This document shows positions 26,311 through 34,699 of a stretch of 64,000 nt of DNA, piece after piece. The stretch lies in NCBI GenBank assembly GCA_016839875.1, contig JAEOTK010000015.1, positions 1-64,000 of the forward strand, given 5' to 3'. This stretch comes from Candidatus Heimdallarchaeota archaeon. GTDB lineage: Archaea; Asgardarchaeota; Heimdallarchaeia; Heimdallarchaeales; Heimdallarchaeaceae. Numbering within the stretch: position 1 is the first letter of the stretch; every line of letters starts with the position of its first letter. The notes beneath the pieces are model-generated. The model was given only the letters and a program-made list of their open reading frames with translations. It did not search any database and had not been told where the DNA came from. The position numbers and the translations under genes are program-made.

Positions 26311-26754
26311 TCACATTACTGACTTTACTAATCGGTCAATCTCCCTTAAACGTTCAATTACTTCATTATAGCTGGCTTTAATCTGAGTAATTTGATTTTC
26401 TACTTCAGTTTTTTTCTTCTTAATTCCATCAATAGCATCAGTAATAGGTTTTTCACTATGAACCCCAGCGCCTATTGTAACTATAACATTTTTTGTATCT
26501 TGAACTGTAGCATTAATGAAATTGCCTGCCCCTATAGGAATAAGAACTGTTTGATTCTCTTTTGAATTGCTAAGTTCTTCTATGGTTTGCTCAGCGTTTT
26601 GGATTTCATTGTAATAATTATTCAAAATTTCCATTTGTTGATTATATCTAGTTGCCTGCTGCTCCAGTTGTTGAGCTGCTAGAAGTAAGTTGTTTACTTC
26701 TTCTTTTGATATTTTATCAGGTGTAGGTGAGGTATTTCCAGACACTTTTTTCAC
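26311..26754 (-). CDS. pfdA: Prefoldin alpha subunit
   Basis: A 147-residue prefoldin alpha, part of the hexameric jellyfish-shaped chaperone that delivers unfolded proteins to the thermosome. Two long coiled coils (LLAAQQLEQQATRYNQQM and, at the C-terminus, VENQITQIKASYNEVIERL) flank a beta hairpin region with VLIPIGAGNFINATV and VIVTIGAGVHSEK. The start overlaps the eL20 stop by four bases, so the two are translationally coupled. The N-terminal 15 residues are a short extension. Confidence 0.93.
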   Translation of the reverse strand: MKKVSGNTSPTPDKISKEEVNNLLLAAQQLEQQATRYNQQMEILNNYYNEIQNAEQTIEELSNSKENQTVLIPIGAGNFINATVQDTKNVIVTIGAGVHSEKPITDAIDGIKKKKTEVENQITQIKASYNEVIERLREIDRLVKSVM

Positions 26755-27020
26755 TTTCTTTTTGGTAATTTTAGGTCATCTTCAGTAGCAAATGCTTTTG
26801 TTACAACATCTTTGATTTCTTCAGGATCTGTTATTTCTTTGATGTCTTTTTTATCAACGAAAACTAGATTTCTTTTTACTCTATGTTTGCTACCTAATAT
26901 TGAATAGACTTGTTCCAAAGCGTCTTCTTCACTTACAGCTCTGACGTATTTACCAAAAGGTATCAACCGTTTTCTTTTCTTAAATTCTCCACGAATATAG
27001 TATGTTTTAACAGAACTCAT
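26751..27020 (-). CDS. rpl20e: Ribosomal protein eL20 (L18Ae/LX)
   Basis: An 89-residue eL20 (LX) of the large subunit. The opening KTYYIRGEFKKRKRLIPFGKYVRAVSEEDALEQVYSILGS region is highly conserved among archaeal LX proteins, followed by HRVKRNLVFVDK. Archaeal versions have half the length of the eukaryotic L18a. It lies between aIF6 and prefoldin alpha, the conserved archaeal gene order. Confidence 0.95.
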   Translation of the reverse strand: MSSVKTYYIRGEFKKRKRLIPFGKYVRAVSEEDALEQVYSILGSKHRVKRNLVFVDKKDIKEITDPEEIKDVVTKAFATEDDLKLPKRK

Positions 27021-27090
27021 CTATGTTCACCGATTTTTCAACAACTTGCAGTTTGTAAAAGGGTTTTTCAACTTTGTGAAACAATAGTCT

Positions 27091-27771
27091 TTAAGGAGCT
27101 AACAAAACTTCAAAGATTCTCATACTTTCTGGTCCTGTGCTATCTGAACCAATAACAGCTCCTCTTGAGTTAGCAATTATGCCTACACGAGGATAAGGTA
27201 TCCCTCTATTAATAGTACAAACATCGGCTCTAACCTTCAGTATTGAAGACAATTCTTTTACTTCTTCTTCAGAAAGAAGCGGATGCACTAATGCTCCTTT
27301 ATTTGTGCTCATAGCCATACTGCCAACAAGAGGAGAGCCTAGCAAATTACCTACTGTTACTTCAACATTTAGGATATCTCTAATTTGTGTTTGAGCATTT
27401 TTTTCGAACATCTCACTGATTATTGCACCCTTATCATTCAATGTAATTAAATTTCCAAGAGCTGTAAATTTACTATCTATTTCAACAATTTCAACATTCT
27501 CCAGATTATCTTGAAGTAATTTGATCTCCTTTCCAGAAGTATTTAGAGGAACTAATAGTGTTTTGGAATTACCTACTGCAAGAGTACCAACTAAAACAGA
27601 ATTTGCAATAGTACTTTGAACAATTTCGACATTTAGAGTATCTAGTATGGTTTTAGTAACGCTTTCTTTAGTTCCAAACGGAACAACAGAATATTTTTCT
27701 GTTGACATTGCAAAAATTCCTAGGCTTGAATTGCCTAGAACTGTACTCTTTGATATTTCCAAAATTGTCAA
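27091..27771 (-). CDS. eif6: Translation initiation factor aIF6
   Basis: A 226-residue aIF6, the ribosome anti-association factor that binds uL14 on the large subunit. It has the five-fold pseudo-symmetric pentein repeats, seen as recurring segments such as NSVLVGTLAVGNSKTLLVPLN and GSPLVGSMAMSTNKGALVHP, each beginning with a short beta strand. Length equals the family norm. It is encoded 22 bp after eL31 and 70 bp before eL20. Confidence 0.96.
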   Translation of the reverse strand: MTILEISKSTVLGNSSLGIFAMSTEKYSVVPFGTKESVTKTILDTLNVEIVQSTIANSVLVGTLAVGNSKTLLVPLNTSGKEIKLLQDNLENVEIVEIDSKFTALGNLITLNDKGAIISEMFEKNAQTQIRDILNVEVTVGNLLGSPLVGSMAMSTNKGALVHPLLSEEEVKELSSILKVRADVCTINRGIPYPRVGIIANSRGAVIGSDSTGPESMRIFEVLLAP

Positions 27772-27793
27772 CTCCTAAAAAATAAAGGAGAAA

Positions 27794-28231
27794 TTATTTC
27801 TCCTCAGTTTGCTCTTCTTCCTCTTTTGTGGGTTCTTCTTGAGGTTCTTCTTCAGCTGAAATTACTTCTTCATCTTCTTCCTCTTCCTCTTCCTCATCTT
27901 CGAGTTCTCCTGGTATTGCAATTCCCTCTAGATCAGGTCGAGCAGCAACTTCAACTTTTTCATGAATGAGCTCAACTGTGGCTATTTTTTCTTCATCAAT
28001 AGTTTCAACAATTGCACGAACCTTTATTTTTCGTGGTGGTTTTTGTATCCCTCTTTTCCACATAAATTCATTTAACTCATTAGTAATTACAATGAAATCT
28101 GCTTTGGTATGTCTAAAGATATACTCCTTTAGCAGTCTTATAGCTCTTGGTGTTCTTTTGTAAGGTGCTGTCTTGTTTAATCTAGGATAAAATGGGATTG
28201 TGTAAATGTTTTCAATAGCTTCTTGTGACAT
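27794..28231 (-). CDS. rpl31e: Ribosomal protein eL31 with long acidic tail
   Basis: A 145-residue eL31; the family is normally about 85-100 residues. The core, residues 1-100, is typical (NIYTIPFYPRL, TPRAIRLLKEYIFRHTKAD, NEFMWKRGIQKPPRKIKVRA). From about residue 108 there is a run of Glu and Asp (EDEEEEEEEDEE and later EEPTKEEEEQTEEK) of some 38 residues. eL31 sits near the polypeptide exit tunnel, so an acidic tail there could contact nascent-chain factors. The tail is in frame with no shift; the Glu-rich repeat may have expanded by slippage. Confidence 0.93.
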   Translation of the reverse strand: MSQEAIENIYTIPFYPRLNKTAPYKRTPRAIRLLKEYIFRHTKADFIVITNELNEFMWKRGIQKPPRKIKVRAIVETIDEEKIATVELIHEKVEVAARPDLEGIAIPGELEDEEEEEEEDEEVISAEEEPQEEPTKEEEEQTEEK

Positions 28232-28246
28232 TAACTATACATCTCC

Positions 28247-28402
28247 TTATCTTTTAATTCTAGTTGATCGCCATTTTCTTCTCTTGGGATGATTACGAAA
28301 ACGTCGATTTGTTCTAATAACGGCCCAGCTAGGAACTGGACTGTTCTTTTTCAGTTCTTTCCCATATCTTAGTTTTTTTGATAGAGTTCTATATCTTGCC
28401 AT
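28247..28402 (-). CDS. rpl39e: Ribosomal protein eL39
   Basis: A 51-residue protein, MARYRTLSKKLRYGKELKK followed by SPVPSWAVIRTNRRF and HPKRRKWRSTRIKR. This is a textbook eL39, lining the exit tunnel. Its ATG overlaps the last base of the PDCD5 stop in a TAATG junction, so translation is coupled, and eL31 starts 15 bases after its stop. Confidence 0.96.
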   Translation of the reverse strand: MARYRTLSKKLRYGKELKKNSPVPSWAVIRTNRRFRNHPKRRKWRSTRIKR

Positions 28403-28740
28403 TATACTCGCCTTATGTCTATCTTTGTTTCACGTTTTTGCCCTTGGATTTTGCGAAGAATGTCCTTCAGCTGAGCATCATCGAGTTTATCGTTTATTGC
28501 ACCTTGTTGAGCCAGTTGAATTAATCTTACTTCGACAGCTTCAACAAGCTCAGGTCTAACCAATTTAACATTAGTAAGACGCTGTCTAGCTTCTTCTGTA
28601 AGAATTTGTCGAAGGATTGCTTGTCTTTGAGCTTCAAGAGCAGCTTTTTGTTCTTCTTGCATTTTAGCCGAAGCTTGCTGTTCTTGCATTTCTGCAAGTT
28701 TTTTTTGTCTTAAAGCTTCTAATTCTTCATCCTCATACAT
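28402..28740 (-). CDS. PDCD5/TFAR19-family DNA-binding protein
   Basis: A 112-residue homologue of human PDCD5. It has an N-terminal charged helix (DEELEALRQKKLAEMQ), a Gln/Ala-rich helix, and the conserved core beginning ILRQILTEEARQRLTNVKLVRPELVEAVEVRLIQLAQ. Archaeal members bind double-stranded DNA non-specifically and are always found in ribosomal gene clusters. It is between eS19 and eL39, and overlaps the eL39 start by one base. Confidence 0.94.
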   Translation of the reverse strand: MYEDEELEALRQKKLAEMQEQQASAKMQEEQKAALEAQRQAILRQILTEEARQRLTNVKLVRPELVEAVEVRLIQLAQQGAINDKLDDAQLKDILRKIQGQKRETKIDIRRV

Positions 28741-28817
28741 CTTCTTTTCATCCTTGCAGTTGAAGAGTTATTTGTGATTCAGTAATCATCAAAGCCTATT
28801 AAGATAGTTTGTTTACT

Positions 28818-29282
28818 TTAATATCTCTCTAATTCAGGAATTTCTCTTTTTATTTCTGCTGAAAGTTTATCAACGAAAGAGTGTCCTTTTGGAGTAATTA
28901 CGCGACCCACAATTACTCTACCCTTACTTCCATGACCACTTTTCTTTTGGATATATTCTGCTTTTTCTAACTGTTGTAGAACTTTACGAATTACTGCACC
29001 ACTACCTCTTGCAAAGTGTTCGGGTTTAACACCTCTTCGATTACGTCCTCCATAGGCAATACGTAGTCTTGAAACACCTATTGGACCATAGAGATAGATT
29101 TTTCTAAGAATCGAAGCGGCTCGTATATACCACCAATCAGCTTGTGAAGGAGCATTTTCCTTATGAACTCCTGTTTTAGCAAATTTTGTCCATTCTGGAG
29201 GTTTTATTTCAGTTTCTTTCTTCAATTCTTCAGTAATTCTTTGGATCAACAAATCAGCAGATACATCGTATGCAGTTGGCAT
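28818..29282 (-). CDS. rps19e: Ribosomal protein eS19
   Basis: A 154-residue eS19 starting at ATG 29282 (a GTG at 29291 would add three residues). Conserved stretches are PPEWTKFAKTGVHKE, DWWYIRAASILRKIY and the GGRNRRGVKPEHFARGSG segment that contacts 18S-type rRNA, followed by a helix, EKAEYIQKK. eS19 lies on the head of the small subunit. First gene of the translation operon running down to FtsY. Confidence 0.96.
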   Translation of the reverse strand: MPTAYDVSADLLIQRITEELKKETEIKPPEWTKFAKTGVHKENAPSQADWWYIRAASILRKIYLYGPIGVSRLRIAYGGRNRRGVKPEHFARGSGAVIRKVLQQLEKAEYIQKKSGHGSKGRVIVGRVITPKGHSFVDKLSAEIKREIPELERY

Positions 29283-29420
29283 TATTCTCACTTATTTTAC
29301 TGTTTGATATTAGAGAGGGCTCTATATTATTTTATCAGTCTCCCGAGAAGAAACCTCGTTTAAAAAGATTACTTTGTCAGATAAATGAAAGTAGTAAAGA
29401 TGGATTTATTATCAGAAAAT

Positions 29421-29430
29421 GTATATAAAA
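29421..29430 (+). promoter_or_regulatory. TATA box for the YdjM-like gene
   Basis: GTATATAAAA lies about 33 bases before the ATG at 29459, so the mRNA would have a leader of about 9 nt. It lies in the 176-bp space between divergent operons. Confidence 0.55.
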
Positions 29431-29458
29431 AAGTTCAACATAGTATAATAAGAGCACA

Positions 29459-29980
29459 ATGCCTTTTACTCCTATTCATCTGGGATTCGCAATTTTTATA
29501 TTCTCTCTATTCATTTTCATGGATCCTATTGCTCTTATTCTTGGTACAATTTTGATTGATTTAGAACCCATTGTGCATCTTATATTCGATGTAGGACAGC
29601 TCCATGGGAAATTTCACAGTTTCTTGGGCGTAATTGTTTTAACCATTCCAATCTCTGTTATTAGTTGGGGATGTTTTAGAATATTCAAATTAGATCGGTT
29701 CTTTAAAAAATTCAACTGGACGTTTTCACTAATATCGAGTTTCTTAGGTCTTGTATCACATATTTTTTTCGATGCGATTGTTTATGATGAAATGATGTTT
29801 TTCTATCCGTTTTCAAATGAAACTAGCATCTTGTATGGTTTATGGTCAGTAAGCACTAATAACTGGATTTTTGTGGGTATGTTCAGCGTAGGAGCTCTAA
29901 TTCTACTTCTTAGGTTTATTCTGAAGAAGTATTATAAAACAAATGAACAAGAAAATGGGAGAGTAGAAGAAGAAAAGTAA
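29459..29980 (+). CDS. YdjM/DUF457-like membrane metal-dependent hydrolase
   Basis: A 173-residue protein with four or five membrane helices. Conserved polar residues lie at the ends of helices: His7 in FTPIHLGF, Asp34 in ILIDLEP, His49 and His53 in LHGKFHSF, and His101 with Asp105 in SHIFFDA. This pattern matches the family of predicted membrane-bound metal hydrolases (YdjM, DUF457 and relatives), whose substrates are largely unknown. The C-terminus is charged and cytosolic. The start follows a good TATA box and is the only ATG in that position. Confidence 0.75.
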   Translation: MPFTPIHLGFAIFIFSLFIFMDPIALILGTILIDLEPIVHLIFDVGQLHGKFHSFLGVIVLTIPISVISWGCFRIFKLDRFFKKFNWTFSLISSFLGLVSHIFFDAIVYDEMMFFYPFSNETSILYGLWSVSTNNWIFVGMFSVGALILLLRFILKKYYKTNEQENGRVEEEK

Positions 29981-30020
29981 ATAAAGAATACAGCTAGATT
30001 GATTTTAAGGTGTTTAACCA

Positions 30021-30230
30021 TTGAGCGAAACTAATGTAGAAAATGACAATATTTTCGTAAGAATAATGCGTTCTTTGCAGTCTATTGATAATTTGTTTAT
30101 CTATTTGGGTCTCATTCTAAACGGATTTAGTACAGTTGTTAGTTTTGTATATGGGCACATAATTGCTGGAATTATCTTACTAGTATGTGAATTGCTTTTC
30201 GTAGGACTCTATGCTACAAAATTGATTTAG
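30021..30230 (+). CDS. Small membrane protein with two predicted helices
   Basis: A 69-residue protein starting at a TTG that has a good ribosome-binding site (AAGGTG) about 9 bases ahead. Residues 1-22 are polar; two hydrophobic segments follow (LFIYLGLILNGFSTVVSFVYG and HIIAGIILLVCELLFVGLY). I do not recognise a family. It lies 41 bp after the YdjM-like gene on the same strand, so the two may be co-transcribed. Being short, it may be a spurious call; the start signal supports it. Confidence 0.5.
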   Translation: MSETNVENDNIFVRIMRSLQSIDNLFIYLGLILNGFSTVVSFVYGHIIAGIILLVCELLFVGLYATKLI

Positions 30231-30240
30231 ATAAAATGGT

Positions 30241-30987
30241 TTATTCGTCTTCAGAGGAAAATCTTTCAATGATATATTGACCTAAGATTTCAAATGCTTT
30301 TTCAATATTAAGCCCAGTTAATGCAGAAGTTTCTAGAAAGAAATTTTCTATTTCAAGTTCTTTGGTTTTTTCGTTTAGCTTTTGTATACATTTCTTAGCT
30401 TCCTTAAGAGTTACTTCTCTCTCATCTTCTAAATCTACTTTATTGGCTAAAATTATAATTGGAACAACACCTCTTCCACTGAATTGGTATAATTCCTCCA
30501 TCCAGCTTGATAGATTCTGGAAAGTATCTTTTCGTGTAATATCGAAAACTGCTAATGCACCAAAGCAACCTTTAAAGAATCTTGGTCGAACATTTTTAAA
30601 CATAGGTTGACCTGCAAGATCCCAAATTTGGAATTTAATCTCATGATTATCAATAGTTTTAGTAATTGCAGCAAAATCAGCCCCCAAAGTAGCAAGATGT
30701 TCGCGTTGAAAACCTTTACCCAAGTATCGTTGCCTAATGGATGTTTTACCTACTGCAGCATCACCTATTAAAACAACCTTAATCATGTAGGAACTAACTT
30801 TATAGGCTTCAGATTCTTTTTCTTCAACTTCAACAACCTCTTTTTGTTTTTTCTTATGCTTTTCAATATTTTTATCAAAAATAACAGGTCCTTTTTTGGT
30901 ACCTTTAGTTGTTTTCTTTTGGGGTTGATTTTTCCCTTTTACTGAAGCTTTAGTTGTTTTCTTTTGGGGTTGCTTTTTACTAGCCAT
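30241..30987 (-). CDS. Ras/Rab-like small GTPase with Lys-rich N-terminal extension
   Basis: A 248-residue small GTPase of the type abundant in Asgard archaea. The G domain covers residues 68-240: G1 GDAAVGKTS (75-83), switch I Thr100, G3 WDLAGQ (122-127), G4 NKVD (182-185) and G5 TSAL near 223. The P-loop carries Ala where Ras has Gly12-Gly13, and Gln127 in DLAGQ is the catalytic glutamine. The first 65 residues are basic and repetitive (QPQKKTTK at 6-13 and 21-28), then acidic. The C-terminus SSEDE has no prenylation CAAX, so membrane contact, if any, would come from the basic N-terminus. The promoter is close to the start codon. Confidence 0.93.
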   Translation of the reverse strand: MASKKQPQKKTTKASVKGKNQPQKKTTKGTKKGPVIFDKNIEKHKKKQKEVVEVEEKESEAYKVSSYMIKVVLIGDAAVGKTSIRQRYLGKGFQREHLATLGADFAAITKTIDNHEIKFQIWDLAGQPMFKNVRPRFFKGCFGALAVFDITRKDTFQNLSSWMEELYQFSGRGVVPIIILANKVDLEDEREVTLKEAKKCIQKLNEKTKELEIENFFLETSALTGLNIEKAFEILGQYIIERFSSEDE

Positions 30988-31013
30988 GTTATCTTACTAA
31001 ACATTAAACTTTG

Positions 31014-31025
31014 CATATATAAAAC
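31014..31025 (-). promoter_or_regulatory. TATA box for the small GTPase gene
   Basis: On the minus strand it reads GTTTTATATATG, centred about 32 bases before the ATG at 30987. Transcription would start close to the start codon with little or no leader. This is the clearest TATA match in the window. Confidence 0.6.
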
Positions 31026-31097
31026 ATATGGAGACCTCCGTTAAGGATAGAAAAGGACAAAGTTTTCGATGATTATGTTAAATTTACATAATATATG

Positions 31098-31811
31098 TTA
31101 TTCTTTGAAATCTGGAATTTTGTGTATAATTAGATGATTCTTAGCTAATTTACCTAATTCTTCTGCTTGAGGAATGGATAGATGAAAAGTAGAACCCTTC
31201 TCTTTATGAGAACCTTCCAGTATAGCAAGATTGGCATTGCTCATGTAAGTTTTTAATTTGTCAAAATATCCTGTGTCCCCTGTAAAAACAATTTTTTCTC
31301 CTTTTTTCTCGATAGCATAACCTAGTGTTGGTATGTCTGGTAACTCTCCTCCACCAATAATAGAACCGCGATGTTGAACTGGAAAAGGTGTAACGGTAAT
31401 TTTATTTAATGTTACTTCTGAATCAATTTCTTTAACATCGAGCTGAAAAGGATTGGAATCTGCATAACTCTCTCTAAAGGTCTTAATGATTCCTTGAAGT
31501 TCAACTACATTTTTAGGACAAACAATGGTTAGATTTCCTTTACGATTAAGCATTCGAAAGAAGCACAAAAGAGAATATAGTCCTCCCATGTGATCAAAGT
31601 GACCATGAGTTATGAGTATGGTATGGATGTTGTCGTAATGTCTTCTAGATAAAGAAAGAAGATCACGAAGAATTCCATCACCAACATCCATCAGCATATT
31701 ATTATCTGTCTCAACCTCATTTACCAAGATCTGAGTAGCAACACCAGCAACCGAATACAAAACTTTGACATTGAACTGCTCACCCTTCCAATCCCATGAA
31801 ATAGAACCCAT
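31098..31811 (-). CDS. Metallo-beta-lactamase-fold hydrolase (RNase Z/phosphodiesterase-like)
   Basis: A 237-residue MBL-fold protein. It has the HxHxDH motif in LITHGHFDHMGG near residue 70, a VQHRGS stretch near 145, and the metal Asp in FTGDTGYFD near 175, followed by LAILEGSH. The order of motifs fits the RNase Z / cyclic-phosphodiesterase / arylsulfatase-like branch, acting on phosphodiester or ester bonds. The RNase Z flexible arm is not visible, so tRNA processing is unlikely to be its role. ATG 31811 is preferred to TTG 31820. It lies 110 bp upstream of the small GTPase gene on the same strand but the latter has its own promoter. Confidence 0.85.
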   Translation of the reverse strand: MGSISWDWKGEQFNVKVLYSVAGVATQILVNEVETDNNMLMDVGDGILRDLLSLSRRHYDNIHTILITHGHFDHMGGLYSLLCFFRMLNRKGNLTIVCPKNVVELQGIIKTFRESYADSNPFQLDVKEIDSEVTLNKITVTPFPVQHRGSIIGGGELPDIPTLGYAIEKKGEKIVFTGDTGYFDKLKTYMSNANLAILEGSHKEKGSTFHLSIPQAEELGKLAKNHLIIHKIPDFKE

Positions 31812-31964
31812 TATAATCAACAGAATGTAAGAAGGATAAAATAAATACTTTGCTCCTCCTGAAGTGGTTGAAGTTAAGAAAAATTAACATCTAAAGGATA
31901 GAAAGATTTTTTATTAATCAAAGAAAAAAAGAAGATGCATAAAAATAGATGCAAAAACAACAAA

Positions 31965-32038
31965 GCGGAGTTAGCAAAGCCGTTATGCCGCGGTCTGCAA
32001 AACCGTTCACCGGAGTTCAAATCTCCGACTCCGCTCCA
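31965..32038 (+). tRNA. tRNA-Cys (GCA)
   Basis: Acceptor GCGGAGT pairs with ACTCCGC; the anticodon loop CTGCAAA carries GCA; the T-arm is CGGAG TTCAAAT CTCCG. The discriminator is T, as expected for cysteine, and CCA is encoded at 32036-32038. T-rich sequence (CTTTCTTTTG) follows. The flanks on both sides (31812-31964 and 32039-32183) show no gene. Confidence 0.94.
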
Positions 32039-32183
32039 CACTTTCTTTTGTGTAATTTTTAGTTATGTTCTTGCTTTTTGGTAAGCAAAGACGCTATGCG
32101 TCACATGCTATGAAGTTTTCTACAATTAGGTTGGTTCTTTTTCATCCAATTGCAATACTGGCTTACTGAGTGAATATTTACCA

Positions 32184-32762
32184 TCACAATTTTCTATTTC
32201 TTCTAAACAATCTCCATATTTGAGTGAAAGCAATAAGTGCAGTTGCAACTAAGAATATACTTACAAAATTTGTTCTTTCAGCTCCAACAGTAACTGTATG
32301 AGCTGCAAACCAACCAGAATCAGTATATACATCAAGACCCGAACTTGTAACGTTTTCATAGAATTCAGCTCTTCCCGAAACTTCAAGTTGTGTTGCAGTA
32401 GTCATGGATATGTTAAAAATGAAACCTGCATTTGTGCCTGTAGATTCAAATTCTATATCTGAAGTTGCCAGGCTCTTACTTTCTGAAAATGCCCCACCTT
32501 CAAGCTTGGCATGAATTCTGATGTTCGAGAATCTAACTGTTTCAAGACCATATTGATCAATCAGCAATTCTACAAAAACAGTATAATTTGCATATATTTC
32601 CGTATTTGTCGAGTCTACGAAAACCGTTAATGTATAAATTGATCCTTCTGAAGTATTTTTCGTAATTGTTTCTCCTACATGATGTGCTTCTAATTTAGTT
32701 GATAAGAGTATCAATATGATGAAGAAGCTTATTCCTAATGAGATATTTCTTTTAATCTTCAT
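32184..32762 (-). CDS. Secreted/surface membrane protein, type I topology
   Basis: A 192-residue protein from the ATG at 32762; an earlier ATG (32801) would place 13 charged residues before the signal peptide and is less likely. The N-terminus KIKRNISLGISFFIILILLS is a signal peptide. The extracellular part (~130 residues) is rich in Thr and Ser with NxT/S sites and beta-strand patterns, probably an Ig-like or jelly-roll domain. A C-terminal hydrophobic helix (FVSIFLVATALIAF) is followed by a basic end, RLFRRNRKL. The tail of helix plus basic cluster is what a sorting-signal protein would have; it could be a client of the archaeosortase at 20653, but no recognised motif precedes the helix. 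Confidence 0.75.
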   Translation of the reverse strand: MKIKRNISLGISFFIILILLSTKLEAHHVGETITKNTSEGSIYTLTVFVDSTNTEIYANYTVFVELLIDQYGLETVRFSNIRIHAKLEGGAFSESKSLATSDIEFESTGTNAGFIFNISMTTATQLEVSGRAEFYENVTSSGLDVYTDSGWFAAHTVTVGAERTNFVSIFLVATALIAFTQIWRLFRRNRKL

Positions 32763-32893
32763 AATTATAGATACTTCTTCAATGATTTTTAAGTACTCCA
32801 TTTTACAAAATTCAAGCTTTATGCGTATCTAGAACTATAGTTCTTTGTATTTAATTAAGCGAGGTTTTTAAGATAGTACACATTGATATTATA

Positions 32894-33658
32894 ATGACTA
32901 GTCAAAAGGATTTATTTTCATTAGACTCTTATCAATCAGTTAACCTTGAAAATCTTTCATGGATTGAAGCTGAAAAAGTTCTACAAGAATATGAGGTTGT
33001 CTTATTTGCATTAGGTGCAAGAACGAAGGAACATGGTCCTCATTTACCCTTAAACAACGATTATCTAATGGCTGAATATTACAAAGATCAAGTTACTGAA
33101 GAAGTACCTGTAGTTATCTTTCCCACTCTACAATATGGTTATTACCCTTCATTTCTTGAATATCCAGGTTCTGTTTCACTTAGTGAAGAAACATTCAAAA
33201 ACACAATAGTGGAAATCTGCAATTCAATTAGTAATTATGGGATAAAGAAATTTTATGTTCTGAATACAGGTATCTCTACTCTTCGTCCTCTAAAGAAGGC
33301 AGCAGAAGAGTTAGAAAATAAAGGCATTTTCCTTCATTATTTTAACCTTCTTAAATTTGAAGAAAAACATAGTAGGAACATTCTACAACAGGAAGGAGGA
33401 ACCCATGCTGATGAAAGTGAAACGTCTATAATGCTGCACATCGCCCCCGAAAGTGTAGATATGAGTAAAGCTGTGAAAGATTATGATTCTAGACCGAATA
33501 GAAAAGGATTAACAAGAAACCCAGATGGAGAAGGAATCTTCAGTCCTACAGGAATTTGGGGTGATCCAACCCTTGCTACAGAAGAAAAAGGTAGGATATT
33601 AACTGAAGCAACAATTAATGAAATAGTTAGTCAAGTGAAACATCTGTTAAAATTATGA
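32894..33658 (+). CDS. Creatininase/MftE-family amidohydrolase
   Basis: A 254-residue member of the creatininase family, zinc/manganese enzymes that open cyclic amides or cleave peptides (creatininase, the FAPy-type deformylase ArfB in F420/riboflavin synthesis, MftE). The first metal motif EHGPHLP (46-52) with Asp56 and the second, GGTHADESETS, hold the His, Asp and Glu ligands; a third is PTGIWGDPTLAT. Which substrate it acts on cannot be told; the archaeal riboflavin/F420 role of ArfB is one option. It stands 77 bp before the next gene. Confidence 0.88.
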   Translation: MTSQKDLFSLDSYQSVNLENLSWIEAEKVLQEYEVVLFALGARTKEHGPHLPLNNDYLMAEYYKDQVTEEVPVVIFPTLQYGYYPSFLEYPGSVSLSEETFKNTIVEICNSISNYGIKKFYVLNTGISTLRPLKKAAEELENKGIFLHYFNLLKFEEKHSRNILQQEGGTHADESETSIMLHIAPESVDMSKAVKDYDSRPNRKGLTRNPDGEGIFSPTGIWGDPTLATEEKGRILTEATINEIVSQVKHLLKL

Positions 33659-33734
33659 AGGAATTTCTATTACTTCACTTACATAATTCGAAACATATTT
33701 CAACGAATTATTTTATGTTCTTTTGGTAGATGCT

Positions 33735-34613
33735 ATGTCTTTTGTAATCTTTGTCGGAGGATTGCTTGAATATAACTCTGGAAAAACCACTATAGCTAAA
33801 GATATTATCGATTTCTTTGAAAAAGATCTTTCCTTGCAAACCACCCCCCTTAAGCCTTTAAGTGGAAATAATCTATACTATCATCATGAATTAATTAAGG
33901 AACATGTTGGCAATTATGGCAACCTTGTTTCTTTAGATATAATTGATTTGATTTTAAATTCTTCAAGTGAAATCTCTCAGACTATTGCTAATCCTGTTCA
34001 TAGAGTAAGTACTCAAGCATTGGCTTATGATTTCTTCAATGAAGGATCTATCAGTACTTTTTATTCGAAATATTCTGGAAGTGAAACACTGTTGCAACGT
34101 TTTACTTCTTGTCATAATGGTGACGTTAAAGACGTTTATCTTGTAAATGAACCAATATACAAAAATCCGAAATTTTGGAATGACATTCCTTTAACTGAAC
34201 CTATTCTTGAAAAAGCTAAGGAAATTAAGTTGTTTAAGAATGAACATGAATACTACTCACTAAATAGTCAATATTATGCAGAAGCTACTAAATCTTCTTT
34301 TGATTATATTAAAGAAAACTCTTCTGTTGTTGTAATTGAGAGTTTCAATAATTCAGCTCATCCTGCGTGGTGTATTAGGGAATCCAACGTGATATTTCTT
34401 GTGGGGCCAGGCTCTCTGTTCATTTACGAATCCGATGCTTATTTCAGAGCCATTGATAATTTTCGTTCAATTAACAGAAACAAGCCTACAACAACTGAGG
34501 AAGTACTTAAACTTGCTACACCTAAGGAAGCCCACTCTTTACCAAGTGATAAAAAGAAAAGGAAAGAGGTACTAAATACTCTGCTCCAATCAGTTCATGG
34601 AAAACAAAAGTAA
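33735..34613 (+). CDS. Predicted P-loop NTPase of unknown function
   Basis: A 292-residue protein from ATG 33735 (TTG 33723 adds four residues). The P-loop GGLLEYNSGKTT lies at residues 8-19: a Walker A of the NSGKTT kind used by dethiobiotin synthase/Mrp-like proteins. A hydrophobic strand plus acid in VVVIESFNNSAH may be the second nucleotide-binding strand. The C-terminus is Lys-rich (SDKKKRKEV). It resembles the archaeal 'predicted P-loop ATPase/GTPase' group. It is flanked by a creatininase-family gene and a roadblock-like gene on the same strand, which suggests a small operon. Confidence 0.75.
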   Translation: MSFVIFVGGLLEYNSGKTTIAKDIIDFFEKDLSLQTTPLKPLSGNNLYYHHELIKEHVGNYGNLVSLDIIDLILNSSSEISQTIANPVHRVSTQALAYDFFNEGSISTFYSKYSGSETLLQRFTSCHNGDVKDVYLVNEPIYKNPKFWNDIPLTEPILEKAKEIKLFKNEHEYYSLNSQYYAEATKSSFDYIKENSSVVVIESFNNSAHPAWCIRESNVIFLVGPGSLFIYESDAYFRAIDNFRSINRNKPTTTEEVLKLATPKEAHSLPSDKKKRKEVLNTLLQSVHGKQK

Positions 34614-34699
34614 TACAAAAACAATACATCCATGTGACATGTATTTGTTGTTGTGCTTTTATTGTTTTATTTAGTAAGAAAGGCAAACGGTGATTTCAT

